Both the position numbers and the translations under genes were made by a program. A stretch of 64,000 bases of DNA. Origin: Magnetospirillum sp. SS-4. Its GTDB lineage: Bacteria > Pseudomonadota > Alphaproteobacteria > Rhodospirillales > Magnetospirillaceae. The first letter of the stretch is position 1. Each line of letters starts with the position of its first letter. The notes below the pieces were generated by a model. The model did not search any database, was not told the DNA's origin, and worked only from the letters and a program-made list of their open reading frames with translations. Below are positions 35,082 through 44,344 of this stretch, piece after piece. The stretch is from assembly GCF_902729425.1 (NCBI RefSeq), contig NZ_CACVCH010000001.1, positions 69,501-133,500 on the forward strand, read 5' to 3'.

Positions 35082-35696
35082 ATGGCATGGAACCGAGATA
35101 ATCATGGAAGCCGCTCCCGGGATCGTGGGCGGAGGGACGACTTCGGCGAGCCGGCGTACGAACCGCCGCGTAGCGCCCGTACTGTCGGACCCAGCTCCTT
35201 CGACCGACAGATGGTCAGCCAGGCGAACGTCAGTGCCACTGTGAAGTGGTTCAATGCCTCCAAGGGCTTTGGCTTCGTCGCTCCCGCCGATGGCTCGCCC
35301 GATGCATTCCTGCATATCTCGGCGCTGGAGCGCGCCGGCCTGTCCCAGGTGGCCGAGGGCACGACCCTCGTGGTCGATCTGGGACAGGGTCAGCGCGGCC
35401 CCCAGGTCGTGACCGTTCACGAAGTCGACAGCAGCACGGCGGTCGCCAGCAAGGCGCCGCCCCGTCGCGAAGAACGCGGTCCGACCCAGACCGTCGAGGG
35501 CGTGGTCAAGTTCTTCTCGGCCGAGAAGGGCTTTGGCTTCGTCGCCTGCGACGAAGGCGGCAAGGACGTATTCGTGCACGTGAAGGCGCTGGAGCGGTCC
35601 GGCCTGTCGGCGCTCGAATCCGGCCAGCGGGTGCGGGTGACCACCACCCTCGGCCTCAAGGGGCCGCAGGCGGACACGGTCGCCATCATTTCCTAG
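35082..35696 (+). CDS. Double cold-shock-domain protein
   Basis: This 204-residue protein has an Arg/Asp/Gly-rich N-terminus (about 1-45) and two cold-shock domains. The first has ATVKWFNASKGFGFVAP and the second GVVKFFSAEKGFGFVAC. Both keep the RNA-binding KGFGFV strand and a following histidine motif (FLHIS, FVHV). Alphaproteobacteria commonly have such tandem CspA-like proteins, acting as RNA chaperones. The ATG at 35082 (MAWNRDNHG) is chosen; an upstream in-frame ATG lacks support. A strong terminator follows. Confidence 0.9.
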   Translation: MAWNRDNHGSRSRDRGRRDDFGEPAYEPPRSARTVGPSSFDRQMVSQANVSATVKWFNASKGFGFVAPADGSPDAFLHISALERAGLSQVAEGTTLVVDLGQGQRGPQVVTVHEVDSSTAVASKAPPRREERGPTQTVEGVVKFFSAEKGFGFVACDEGGKDVFVHVKALERSGLSALESGQRVRVTTTLGLKGPQADTVAIIS

Positions 35697-35709
35697 GTTA
35701 AGGTTGGTC

Positions 35710-35745
35710 GGCCCTTCCGTCGCGAAGGGCCGGCACATCTTTTTT
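35710..35745 (+). terminator. Rho-independent terminator of the cold-shock gene
   Basis: GGCCCTTC (35710-35717) pairs perfectly with GAAGGGCC (35724-35731) over a 6-nt loop. A run of six T follows at 35740-35745, separated by eight bases, so it is slightly untypical. Confidence 0.75.
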
Positions 35746-35786
35746 GACCTTGGATTATGACGTAGGGATTGGGCGCATGAATTGGC

Positions 35787-35815
35787 TTGACCCTATTTAG
35801 GCATTCCGGTACCGT
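35787..35815 (+). promoter_or_regulatory. Orphan promoter upstream of a candidate small RNA
   Basis: TTGACC (35787-35792, within CTTGACC as preferred in alphaproteobacteria) and TACCGT (35810-35815) are separated by 17 bp. No reading frame follows before the terminator at 35850-35888. Confidence 0.5.
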
Positions 35816-35821
35816 AATGCT

Positions 35822-35888
35822 CATTACTGCTTTGTCTCCCTGACATCTGGGCGGAATGTGGACAACACCACATTCCGCCTCTTTTTTG
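35822..35888 (+). ncRNA. Candidate small RNA of about 65-70 nt
   Basis: A promoter-like pair at 35787-35815 is followed, about 35 bp later, by a strong terminator hairpin (GGCGGAATGTGG, 6-nt loop, exact complement, then T-rich tail). The stretch contains no start codon with a frame of useful length. It does not match an RNA family that I recognise. Transcription is an inference from the promoter and terminator. Confidence 0.4.
35850..35888 (+). terminator. Strong Rho-independent terminator
   Basis: A 12-bp perfect stem (35850-35861 with 35868-35879) with loop ACAACA is followed by TCTTTTTT. It faces plus-strand transcripts and is not explained by the cold-shock gene, which has its own terminator. 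On the minus strand no T-tract follows, so it does not serve the converging lipoprotein gene. Confidence 0.88.
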
Positions 35889-35896
35889 TCCGCTGG

Positions 35897-36769
35897 TCAG
35901 GGCTGGGAACTGTCCCGCCCCTGTCCACAGGTGGGCAGGGAATCCGTCAGCAGGTCATAGGCCCAGCGTTCCGGCCAGATCCGGGATTCGGCCAGGCCGG
36001 AAACGGTGACCAGACGGATGCAGGACCGGGGACCGGCCGCCTCGGCATAGGCCTCGGCGATGGCGGGCGGAACCTCGCGGTCGTCGCCGCCGCTGTACAG
36101 AATCTGAGGCACCCGCGCCAATTGCCCGGCGACGTCGATGGGGTTGAGGGAACCGTCCAGCGGCGGCAAGCGCGCATCCTTCGGAACCGCCCGATGATCG
36201 AGAATGCCGGCGACCGACCGCAGGCTGGCCACGTCGCTGCGCCCCACCGCCACCAGCATGGCGATGGCGGCGCCGCCGCCGAACCCGACCAGGTGGACGG
36301 CGGGCGCCCCGGCGCGGGCCTTGAGGCGGTCGACCGCCTGGGACATGGCCGCCACCACCTCGGGGGAATAGCGCCGGCCCAGCCAGTATTCGTCGCCGCA
36401 ATTCGGCTCGTAGGCCAGTTCCACGTACTGGCAGGGCCGTCCCACGTAAGCGACGTTGCGAGACGGGTCGCGCACCGCGAGGCGCAACGCCACCGGATCG
36501 TCGGGAGTGGGGTTGACGGACAAGGTGGTCCGCCGCTGATTGAACCAGACGCGGCCCTCGTCCTCGATATAGATGGTCACCGGCTTGCCCGGCGCGTGCA
36601 GGCGGGCATAGGTCAACAGGGTGAAGCGCTCGGTCGCCACCTCCAGCATTCCCATGCCGGCCCGCTGCGCCATGCGGTCGGCGCCGATGGTATAGGCGGT
36701 CGAACCGGCGCAGCCCGACAGGGCCAGGGCGAATCCGACGGCAAGCAAGCGATTGGTGGGCCGCGCCAT
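35897..36769 (-). CDS. Alpha/beta-hydrolase-like lipoprotein lacking the catalytic serine
   Basis: This 290-residue protein carries a lipoprotein signal (LALSGC, Cys20). It looks like an alpha/beta hydrolase: conserved-looking strands TIYIEDEG and VHLVGFGGGAA, and YSGGDDREVPP. The nucleophile elbow GxSxG is Gly-Phe-Gly-Gly-Gly (152-156), so position 154 is Gly not Ser, and no C-terminal catalytic His is obvious. It is probably inactive as a hydrolase and may bind a ligand. It shares its upstream region with the ParA-like gene on the same strand (44 bp gap). Confidence 0.7.
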   Translation of the reverse strand: MARPTNRLLAVGFALALSGCAGSTAYTIGADRMAQRAGMGMLEVATERFTLLTYARLHAPGKPVTIYIEDEGRVWFNQRRTTLSVNPTPDDPVALRLAVRDPSRNVAYVGRPCQYVELAYEPNCGDEYWLGRRYSPEVVAAMSQAVDRLKARAGAPAVHLVGFGGGAAIAMLVAVGRSDVASLRSVAGILDHRAVPKDARLPPLDGSLNPIDVAGQLARVPQILYSGGDDREVPPAIAEAYAEAAGPRSCIRLVTVSGLAESRIWPERWAYDLLTDSLPTCGQGRDSSQP

Positions 36770-36813
36770 GATGTCCTCCTCGTCGGGAGGATTTGATGGT
36801 GCGCCGCCGACGG

Positions 36814-37884
36814 TTAATAAAAATACAGCCAGCGGCCGAAAGCGAAGCCGAGAACGGCGCCCAGCGCCACCAGCAGGACCGCGACGCCGATCTTCCATCC
36901 CAATCCGCCGACCGGTTCCAGGTCGCCGGAATACTGGGAAGGATCGTCGTCCCATCCCTCCTCCGGCGCCGGCCCCGCCTCCAGCGGCGGCGTTTCCCGG
37001 ACCGCCGGCAGGGCGCCGGGCTGGCCGGCGTCGGGCCGCGGACCCCGCCATTCCCGCAAGCGCTCGCGCAGTTCGTCGCGGCGGGCATCGGTCATGGCGG
37101 CGCCGTCTTCTCCCATCAGCCGGGTCAGGACCACCTCGGCCAGGTACTGATACGCCGTCGCCGCCAGTGAATCGGGGTCGAGCACCACCAGCGGCAGGTC
37201 GCGGGCCGCCGCCTCGATCACCTTGAGATCGCGGGGAATCATCACCGGCAGCACCCGCTCGCCGAACGAGGCCATGATGGCCTCGGTCAGCCGGTGCATG
37301 AGTTCGCTATCCTCGGTCATGGTGAACAAGATGCCCATGGCGCCGAGATCGCGGTTGAAGTGGGTGCGGACCCGCTGCATGTTCCACCACGCCTTGTGCA
37401 GGCCGTCCAGCGCCATGGGCGACGGCACCACCGGCAGGATCACCACGTCGGCGGCGACGCTGGCGTTGACCGACAAGATGCCGAAGGCGGGCGGGCAATC
37501 CACCACCAGAACGTCCACGTCATCGGGAGCCGAAGCCAGGGCACGCTCCAGCACGTATTGCGGATCGGGCTTTACCGCGATCTCCACGTCGGCCCACGAC
37601 AGATCGTCGGAACCGGCCACCAGACGCAGATTGGGATAGGGGGTGGGGCGGCAGGCATGGGCGAGGTCGACCTCGCCGCGCAACAGCTGATAGGCGCCGG
37701 TGGCCGCCGGCGACGACAGGCCGACGCTGGTGGTGGCGTTGCTCTGGGCGTCCAGGTCGATCAGGACGACGCGGCGGCCGAGCGCGGCCAGGCACACCGC
37801 CAGATTGACGCTGGTGGTGGTCTTGCCGATACCGCCCTTCTGATTGAAGACCACGATGGTGGTGGCCTTTCCCGCCCGTGCCAT
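36814..37884 (-). CDS. ParA/MinD-like ATPase with a C-terminal membrane anchor
   Basis: This 356-residue protein has a ParA-type domain (about 1-255): deviant Walker A FNQKGGIGKTTTSVNLA, LIDLDAQSNATTS, and VVDCPPAFG. The C-terminus adds an acidic/proline linker (about 270-320) and one membrane helix (about 329-351), ending WLYFY. Typical chromosome ParA proteins have no anchor. No parB follows. It may position an envelope-associated cargo; the adjacent lipoprotein gene is a candidate partner. The assignment to the family is firm; the function is not. Confidence 0.8.
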   Translation of the reverse strand: MARAGKATTIVVFNQKGGIGKTTTSVNLAVCLAALGRRVVLIDLDAQSNATTSVGLSSPAATGAYQLLRGEVDLAHACRPTPYPNLRLVAGSDDLSWADVEIAVKPDPQYVLERALASAPDDVDVLVVDCPPAFGILSVNASVAADVVILPVVPSPMALDGLHKAWWNMQRVRTHFNRDLGAMGILFTMTEDSELMHRLTEAIMASFGERVLPVMIPRDLKVIEAAARDLPLVVLDPDSLAATAYQYLAEVVLTRLMGEDGAAMTDARRDELRERLREWRGPRPDAGQPGALPAVRETPPLEAGPAPEEGWDDDPSQYSGDLEPVGGLGWKIGVAVLLVALGAVLGFAFGRWLYFY

Positions 37885-38044
37885 TCCCCCCTCCCGGATC
37901 GGTTCCGCCCAAGACAATAGCCGCCCGCGCCGGCCGGCGGCAACCGCCCATCGCCGCCGGTTCCGCGCCGAGTCGAGGTTGCTCCTTGCCGACGGCAGGA
38001 GTACGCTCGACGAAAAGCAACAACCGGCTTCAAGGGGAGACGTC

Positions 38045-39181
38045 ATGGCAAGGACGCACAAGATCGCGCTGGCCCTGCAAGGCGGCGGCGTGCACGGAGC
38101 CTTCACCTGGGGCGTGCTGGACGCCCTGCTGGACGAGGCCGCCGCCGGAGCCGTCGACATCGTCGGGGTCAGCGGTTCGTCGTCGGGGGCGCTGACCGCC
38201 ACCGCCCTGGTCTACGGCTTCCACGAAGGCGCCGCCCTGCCCGGTCCCGCCACCGCCCGCACCCGGCGCATGGCCGAGGCGGCCCGCGGCAAGATCCGGG
38301 AACTGTGGGAAACCGTCGCCCGCACCGCCTTCTGGGGCGGTAATCCCTTCGTCGCCGCCGTCGGCATGTCCACCGGCTGGAACATAGACGAGACCGCCGC
38401 CGCCCGCTGGGCCGACGTCGCCACCGCCTCGGCCCAGCAGAGCGAAACCGGACTGGGCGCCACCCTGACCACGGTGCTGCGCGAAGTGCTGCCCCAGATT
38501 CCGGCCATCTTCGCCCTGCCGCAGACCGGCGCGCCGATGCTGGTGGTCGCCGCCACCGATATCGCCGACTGCCGCCGCCAGCTGTTCATCGACGGCGCCG
38601 TCTCGCCCGACGTGATCCGGGCCACCAATTGCCTGCCCACCAGTTTCCACAGCGTCGCCATCGGCGAGCGCCATTACTGGGACGGCGGCTACATGGGCAG
38701 CCCCCCCCTCACCCCCCTGATCGAATGCCTGCGCGAGACCGAGGCCCACGACCTGGTGGTGGTCACCATCAATCCGCTGCACCGCGACCAGCCGCCGGTC
38801 GGGCCGCGCCAGATGCTGGACCGGCTGAACGAGGTCACCTTCAACGCCTCGCTGGTTCACGAGGTCAACGCCATCGAGACCATCAACCGGCTGATCGACG
38901 CCGGCATGGTCAAGGACCCGCCGGCCCGCGAGCGGCCCTATCACCGCATCAACCTGCACCGCATCCATGCCGACGAGGACATGGCCCGGCTGGGGATCTA
39001 CTCCAAGGATGCCCCCGCCTGGGACTTCCTGGTGCACCTGCGCGACCTGGGCCGCCAGACCTTCAAGTCGTCGTGGCCGGCGATTCAATCGGCGCTGGGC
39101 AAGCGTTCGTCCTGGGACACCACCGCCTTGTGCGACAGCATCCTGGCCCGCAAGGCCATCGCCACCCGCGAACGGGCCTGA
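38045..39181 (+). CDS. Patatin-like phospholipase
   Basis: This 378-residue protein has the patatin elements: oxyanion GGGVHGAF (residues 14-21), nucleophile GSSSGA (about 45-49), and Asp in WDGGYMG. The Ser-Asp dyad would hydrolyse acyl esters of lipids. It lacks a signal peptide and membrane helices, so it is cytoplasmic. It is divergent from the ParA-like gene (160-bp intergenic region) and convergent with a hemerythrin. Substrate unknown; RssA/YchK-like proteins and PHB-granule-associated members are possible relatives. Confidence 0.87.
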   Translation: MARTHKIALALQGGGVHGAFTWGVLDALLDEAAAGAVDIVGVSGSSSGALTATALVYGFHEGAALPGPATARTRRMAEAARGKIRELWETVARTAFWGGNPFVAAVGMSTGWNIDETAAARWADVATASAQQSETGLGATLTTVLREVLPQIPAIFALPQTGAPMLVVAATDIADCRRQLFIDGAVSPDVIRATNCLPTSFHSVAIGERHYWDGGYMGSPPLTPLIECLRETEAHDLVVVTINPLHRDQPPVGPRQMLDRLNEVTFNASLVHEVNAIETINRLIDAGMVKDPPARERPYHRINLHRIHADEDMARLGIYSKDAPAWDFLVHLRDLGRQTFKSSWPAIQSALGKRSSWDTTALCDSILARKAIATRERA

Positions 39182-39183
39182 GT

Positions 39184-39588
39184 TCAGGCGTTGTCGATGA
39201 ACGCCTTGTAGAGCATGTCCTCGCCCAGGATATGCTCCAGCAGCCAGGATTTGAGGAACACGGTCATCGCCTCGGTCAGGACCGCCGGCGCCTCGCCGGA
39301 CAGGTGGCGCTGGCGGAAGTCGATCACCGAGGCCTTGAGCCGGATGTGATCCTCCCGCTGCTTGTCCAGGCGGGGATAGTTCCTCGCTTCCAGCGCCATT
39401 TCCTCGGCAAGGAAATGAGTCTCGGCATAGGCGATCAGTTCATCGAACAGCCAGCCCAGTTCGTCGATGCCCTCGCCGCCGTGCCAAGCGTCGTAAAGCC
39501 GGTTGAGCAAGGCCACCAGCCGCTGGTGATCGGCATCCATCCGCGCCGACCCCACGCTGAAGGAGTCGTCCCATTCGATCAGCGACAT
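39184..39588 (-). CDS. Bacteriohemerythrin with one altered ligand position
   Basis: This 134-residue hemerythrin begins MSLIEWDDSFSVG. The di-iron ligands visible are His21, His58 and Glu62 (THFLAEE), His81, His119 and Asp124 (HILGED). The position three residues before His81, normally His (H-x3-H), is Gln77. One of the five usual His ligands is therefore missing. GGAAG lies 5 nt before ATG 39588, while upstream in-frame ATGs at 39600 and 39606 lack ribosome sites. Such proteins bind O2 and may deliver or sense it. It is convergent with the patatin gene. Confidence 0.85.
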   Translation of the reverse strand: MSLIEWDDSFSVGSARMDADHQRLVALLNRLYDAWHGGEGIDELGWLFDELIAYAETHFLAEEMALEARNYPRLDKQREDHIRLKASVIDFRQRHLSGEAPAVLTEAMTVFLKSWLLEHILGEDMLYKAFIDNA

Positions 39589-39676
39589 CGGATCTTCCAT
39601 CGCCATTCACACTGGTACGACCATAGCCGATTTCCGGCCGCATGGCATGATCGACAAACGTCCGGCCCCACACGGG

Positions 39677-41338
39677 TCACACCCGGACCAAGTGGATATC
39701 GGTGATCGGTTTCTTGCCGTGACTGTCCCTCAGCGAACGGCGAACCGCCAGCCGGGCGGCCTCGCGGACCTGGGAATCATCGCGCCGGGCCTTGGACGGC
39801 AATTGCGCGATGGCGTCTTTGACCGCCTGGACCACCGCCTCGTGCTCCTCGGCCTCGTGGCCGGCGTCCAGCAGGCCCAGGGCGGTCAGCTGCGGGGCAC
39901 CCAGCAACGTTCCGGCCTTGTCCAGCACCACCGTCACCACCGCCGAGCCGTTGAACACCATGCGGCGACGGTTGCGCAGGATTTCGGAATCCAGCCGCAC
40001 CAGCCGGGGACCGTCGACGCACAGCCGGCCGGTGGGAACGTGTTCGACCACCTCGACCGGGCCGGGAGCCAGCCGCAGCATGGCGCCATCGCTGATTTCC
40101 ACCGTCTCGGCGACGCCGCAGGCCCTGGCGAGACGGGCATGCTCCTGAAGGTGGCGGGCCTCGCCATGCACCGGCACCGCCACCCTGGGACGGAGCAGGT
40201 GGTAAAGCTCCTCCATCTCCTCGCGGCCGGGATGGCCGGAAACGTGGACGAACTCGTCCTTCTCCGTCACAACCTCGACCCCCAGGCGGACTAGATCGTT
40301 CTGAAGGCGGAAGATCTCCTTCTCGTTGCCGGGAATGATGCGCGACGAGAAAATCGTGACGTCGCCCTTGCCCAGGGTGACGTGCGGATGATCGCCGGCG
40401 GCGATGCGGGCCAAGGCGGCGCGGGGTTCGCCCTGGCTGCCGGTACAGATATAGACCACCTTGTCGTTGGGCAGATAGGCGGCGTCGTGATCGGTGAGGA
40501 ACGGCGGCAGATCCGACAGATAGCCATTCTCCCGCGCCGCCTTGTCGATGCGCCACAGCGATCGCCCCACCAGGGCGGCGTGGCGGTCGTTGGCCTGGGC
40601 GGCGATGGCGATGCTTTCCAGACGGGCGGCGTTGGTGGCGAAGCACGATACCGCGATGCGCCCGTCATAGCGGGCCAGCAGGCCGATCAGGCTGGCGCGG
40701 ACCTCGGATTCCGATCCGGCATGCCCCCTGGAGAAGACGTTGGTGGAATCGCCCACCACCGCCAGCACGCCGTCCTTCCCGGCCCGGCGCAGCGCCCCCT
40801 TGTCGGCCGGCGGCCCCAGCAGCGGATCGGGATCGAACTTCCAGTCGCCCGTATGAACCACGGTGCCGGCCGAAGTGCGGATCACCAGGGTGGTGGCTTC
40901 GGGAATGGAGTGGGTCATGCCGATGGTCTCGACCGCGAACGGCCCCACCTGAAAGCGCGATCCGGCCGGCACCACGGTGACCGGCACCTGGGTGTGCAGG
41001 CCGGTTTCGTGCAGCTTGGCCTTCAGGATCGAGGCGGCGAACGGCGTCGCCCATACCGGGCATTTCAGGCGCGGCCACAGATACTGAACGGCGCCGAGAT
41101 GGTCCTCGTGGCCATGGGTCAGCACAAGACCTACCAGCTTGTCGGCGCGCTCGGCGATCCAGGCGGGATCGGCCATCACCACGTCGACCATGGGCATGGA
41201 TTCGTCGCCGAACGACACCCCCAGATCGACCATCAGCCATTTGCCCTCGCAGCCATAGAGGGCGAGGTTCATGCCGATCTCGCCGACCCCGCCCAGGGGA
41301 AGGAAATACAGCTCTCCATCGGTCGGGGCGGCGGTCAT
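39677..41338 (-). CDS. rnj: Ribonuclease J
   Basis: This 553-residue metallo-beta-lactamase-type nuclease has [23 protein letters not shown] and HTGDWKFD, with the beta-CASP segment [19 protein letters not shown] and [10 protein letters not shown]. RNase J has 5' exonuclease and endonuclease activity on RNA and replaces part of the RNase E role in many alphaproteobacteria. It overlaps the coaX stop by 4 bp. The order birA-coaX-rnj after nuo is common in this class. Confidence 0.95.
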   Translation of the reverse strand: MTAAPTDGELYFLPLGGVGEIGMNLALYGCEGKWLMVDLGVSFGDESMPMVDVVMADPAWIAERADKLVGLVLTHGHEDHLGAVQYLWPRLKCPVWATPFAASILKAKLHETGLHTQVPVTVVPAGSRFQVGPFAVETIGMTHSIPEATTLVIRTSAGTVVHTGDWKFDPDPLLGPPADKGALRRAGKDGVLAVVGDSTNVFSRGHAGSESEVRASLIGLLARYDGRIAVSCFATNAARLESIAIAAQANDRHAALVGRSLWRIDKAARENGYLSDLPPFLTDHDAAYLPNDKVVYICTGSQGEPRAALARIAAGDHPHVTLGKGDVTIFSSRIIPGNEKEIFRLQNDLVRLGVEVVTEKDEFVHVSGHPGREEMEELYHLLRPRVAVPVHGEARHLQEHARLARACGVAETVEISDGAMLRLAPGPVEVVEHVPTGRLCVDGPRLVRLDSEILRNRRRMVFNGSAVVTVVLDKAGTLLGAPQLTALGLLDAGHEAEEHEAVVQAVKDAIAQLPSKARRDDSQVREAARLAVRRSLRDSHGKKPITDIHLVRV

Positions 41339-42117
41339 TCCCGGGTCAGCCCCCGATTGCGACGATGAATTTCAAGCAGGCCACGCAACGTCAGGTCGGC
41401 GTCCAGCGCGTTGATGGTCTTGGTGGCGTCGGCGAACAGCGGCGCCAGCCCGCCGGTCGCCACCACCATCATGTCGGAGCCGAATTCGTCCTTGATCCGC
41501 CGCACCAATCCCTCGATCAGGCCGACATAGCCCCAGAAGATGCCGGACTGCATGGCCGGCACGGTGGCGCGGCCGATGACCTGCTTGGGCCGGCCGATGG
41601 CGACGCGGGGCAGCTTGGCGGCGGCGGTATGCAGCGCCTCCAGCGACAGGTTGATACCGGGCGCGATGGCGCCGCCGCAATAATTGCCCTCCTGGTCCAC
41701 CACGTCGAAGGTGGTGGCGGTGCCGAAATCGATGATGATCAGCGGCCCCTGATAGCACTTGTGAGCCGCCACCGCGTTGACCAGACGGTCGGCGCCCACT
41801 TCCTCGGGCCGGTCCAGCAGGATCGACAGGCCAAGGTCGACCCCCTCGTCGCCCACCACCAGCGGTTCGCAGCGGAAATAGCGGCGGCACAGGGTCTTCA
41901 GGCCGAACACCATGGCCGGAACCACGCTGGCGATGATGGCGGCCGTGATGTCGAGGCGGTTCAGCCCCTCGATGGTCAGCAACTGGGTCAGCCACACCCC
42001 CAACTCGTCGGCGGTACGCTCGGAATCGGTCGAGGCGCGCCACTCGCCGCGCAGCCTGTCCCCGTCATAGACGGCGAAGACGATGTTGGTGTTGCCCGAA
42101 TCGATGGCCAGCAGCAT
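41335..42117 (-). CDS. coaX: Type III pantothenate kinase
   Basis: This 260-residue enzyme phosphorylates pantothenate, the first step of coenzyme A synthesis. It has the ASKHA-fold signatures [14 protein letters not shown] at the N-terminus, [23 protein letters not shown] and [11 protein letters not shown]. It lies 10 bp after birA and overlaps RNase J by 4 bp. A PanD-like protein at 20 kb may supply the beta-alanine used upstream in the same pathway. Confidence 0.95.
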   Translation of the reverse strand: MLLAIDSGNTNIVFAVYDGDRLRGEWRASTDSERTADELGVWLTQLLTIEGLNRLDITAAIIASVVPAMVFGLKTLCRRYFRCEPLVVGDEGVDLGLSILLDRPEEVGADRLVNAVAAHKCYQGPLIIIDFGTATTFDVVDQEGNYCGGAIAPGINLSLEALHTAAAKLPRVAIGRPKQVIGRATVPAMQSGIFWGYVGLIEGLVRRIKDEFGSDMMVVATGGLAPLFADATKTINALDADLTLRGLLEIHRRNRGLTRE

Positions 42118-42127
42118 GCACGCTCTC

Positions 42128-42871
42128 CTAACCTGGGAAAAACACGTCGCCGGCCAGGATGCGGCGGTGCCCGTCGCCCCCTTGGTCCAGCATCAGGGCG
42201 CCGTCTTCGTCCAGACCGGCGAAACGGCCGGTCAGGGTATCGGTCTCCAGGCGAACCACCATGGGCTCGCCCAATCCCCGCGCCCGCGCCAGCCAGGGGC
42301 CGCGCACCGCCGCGAACCCACCGGTCCGCCACTCCTCCAGCCGGGGGGCGAAGCGGCGGCAGAAGGCCGCCAGCACTGTCTCGGCGTCGCCGGCCCATCC
42401 CAGGTCGGCCAGGGCGACCGCCGCATGCAGGGTCTCTCCCGGCGGCGGCGCCCGCAGGACGTCGACGCCGAGCCCCAGCACCATCCAGCCGTCACCGGCG
42501 GTTTCCAGCAGCATGCCGGCGACCTTGCGGCCGTCGGCCAGGACGTCGTTGGGCCACTTGCATAAGAAGTCGGCATCGGGAACCAGTTCGGCAAGCCCCT
42601 CGGCCAATGCCAGGGCGGCGACAAAGCCGACCTGCGCCGATTCCGCCAGCGGGCGGCTTTGCCGGATCAGCACCGAGGCGTGCAGATTGCCCTCGGGGCT
42701 CTGCCACTCCCGCCCGCGTCGGCCACGGCCGGCGGTCTGGATTCGGGCGCTGACCACCATGAAATCGGCGGCTGCCCCGTCCAAGGCCAGCCGCCGCGCC
42801 TCGTCATTGGTGCTGCCGACGCTGTCCCGCCGGATCAGGCGGAACGGCGGCGGCAGGGAACGCTCCGTCAT
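42128..42871 (-). CDS. birA: Biotin-[acetyl-CoA-carboxylase] ligase
   Basis: This 247-residue enzyme attaches biotin to carboxylase carrier proteins. It has [24 protein letters not shown] and [20 protein letters not shown]. It lacks the N-terminal DNA-binding domain of E. coli BirA, so it is a monofunctional ligase. The start overlaps the nuoN stop by 4 bp, placing it at the end of the nuo transcript. Confidence 0.95.
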   Translation of the reverse strand: MTERSLPPPFRLIRRDSVGSTNDEARRLALDGAAADFMVVSARIQTAGRGRRGREWQSPEGNLHASVLIRQSRPLAESAQVGFVAALALAEGLAELVPDADFLCKWPNDVLADGRKVAGMLLETAGDGWMVLGLGVDVLRAPPPGETLHAAVALADLGWAGDAETVLAAFCRRFAPRLEEWRTGGFAAVRGPWLARARGLGEPMVVRLETDTLTGRFAGLDEDGALMLDQGGDGHRRILAGDVFFPG

Positions 42872-44325
42872 CCCGCGACGGGAAACAGGATGGCGGCAGC
42901 GGCCTTGGCCCCGGTGACCAGCGGCGCCGGAACGAAGGTGAAGGCCAGCACCACCAGCATGGAAACCGCCATCACCACCGCCATGGACCGACCGACCGGA
43001 CGGTCCAGAACCTCGGCCGGCTCGTCGAAATACATGATCTTGATGATGCGCAGGTAATAGTAGGCGCTCACCACCGACGACAGCACGCCCAGGATCGCCA
43101 GGGTGAACAGGCCGGCCTCCACCGCCGCCATGAACACGTAGAACTTGCCCCAGAACCCGGCCAGCGGCGGGATGCCCGCCATAGAGAACATCAGCATGGC
43201 CATGATGAAGGCCATCACCGGATTGGTCTTGGACAGACCGGCCAGATCGGAGACGCCCTCGACCAGACGGCCCTTCTGGCGCATGGACAAGATGACGGCG
43301 AAGGCGCCGACATTCATGAACAGATAGATGGCCAGATAGATCAGCACGCCCTGAACGCCCAGCACCGAATTGGCGGCGACGCCCACCAGGACGAAGCCGA
43401 CATGGCCGATGGAGCTGTAGGCCAGCAGACGCTTGATGTTGGTCTGGACGATGGCGGCGAAGGCGCCGACGAACATGGAGGCGAAGGCGATGAAGCTCAC
43501 CACCTGACGCCACTGGTCCGCAAGGTCGGCGAACGGGCCGGTCATGACCCGAACGAACAGGCAGAGCGCGGCGATCTTGGGGGCCACCGCGAAGAACGAG
43601 GTCACCGGAGTCGGCGCGCCCTCGTAGACATCGGGCGCCCACATGTGGAACGGCACCGCCGAAATCTTGAACGACAGGCCGGCGACCACGAACACCAGAC
43701 CGGCGATGATGCCGATACCGGGCTTGACGTGATGGCTTTCACCGGCGGCGAACACCTGGGCCAGCCCGTCGAACGAGGTGGTGCCGGCGAAACCGTAGAG
43801 CAGCGACACGCCGTAGAGCAGCATGCCCGAGGCCAGGGAGCCGAGGACGAAATATTTCAGCCCGGCCTCGGTGGACTTCAGGTTGTCGCGATTGTAGGCG
43901 GCCAGCACGTAGAGCGACAGGCTTTGCAGTTCCAGGCCCAGATAGAGCGACATGAAATCGTTGGCCGAAACCATCATCATCATGCCCAGCGTGGCGAACA
44001 GCACCAGCACCGGATACTCGAACTTGCCGATCTTCTCCTTGACCAGATAGGACAGCGACATCGCCACCGAAAAGGCCGAGGCCAACAGGATCAGCGCCTT
44101 GGCGAAACCGGAGAAGCGGTCGACGACGAACATGCCGTCGAAGGCCGTCAGCCTGTCGCCGCCCAGGCCGGAGACCAGCACCATGGCGGCGGCCAGCACC
44201 AGGATGACCATCACCGAGACCGGGCCGGTATTGTCCTCCTTGCGGAATACGCCCAGCATCAGCAGGGCCAGTCCGGCGACGGCGACGAACAGTTCCGGCA
44301 GAGCCGGGACGAGGTCGGGGATCAT
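42868..44325 (-). CDS. nuoN: NADH-quinone oxidoreductase subunit N
   Basis: This is a 485-residue antiporter-like membrane subunit of complex I with about 14 helices. It shows family segments [23 protein letters not shown] and [12 protein letters not shown], with conserved Lys and Glu in the membrane for proton pumping. The ATG at 44325 ([12 protein letters not shown]) follows nuoM by 19 bp. It is the last nuo gene and overlaps birA. Confidence 0.95.
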   Translation of the reverse strand: MIPDLVPALPELFVAVAGLALLMLGVFRKEDNTGPVSVMVILVLAAAMVLVSGLGGDRLTAFDGMFVVDRFSGFAKALILLASAFSVAMSLSYLVKEKIGKFEYPVLVLFATLGMMMMVSANDFMSLYLGLELQSLSLYVLAAYNRDNLKSTEAGLKYFVLGSLASGMLLYGVSLLYGFAGTTSFDGLAQVFAAGESHHVKPGIGIIAGLVFVVAGLSFKISAVPFHMWAPDVYEGAPTPVTSFFAVAPKIAALCLFVRVMTGPFADLADQWRQVVSFIAFASMFVGAFAAIVQTNIKRLLAYSSIGHVGFVLVGVAANSVLGVQGVLIYLAIYLFMNVGAFAVILSMRQKGRLVEGVSDLAGLSKTNPVMAFIMAMLMFSMAGIPPLAGFWGKFYVFMAAVEAGLFTLAILGVLSSVVSAYYYLRIIKIMYFDEPAEVLDRPVGRSMAVVMAVSMLVVLAFTFVPAPLVTGAKAAAAILFPVAG

Positions 44326-44344
44326 GCTCACGTCGGATTCTCCC

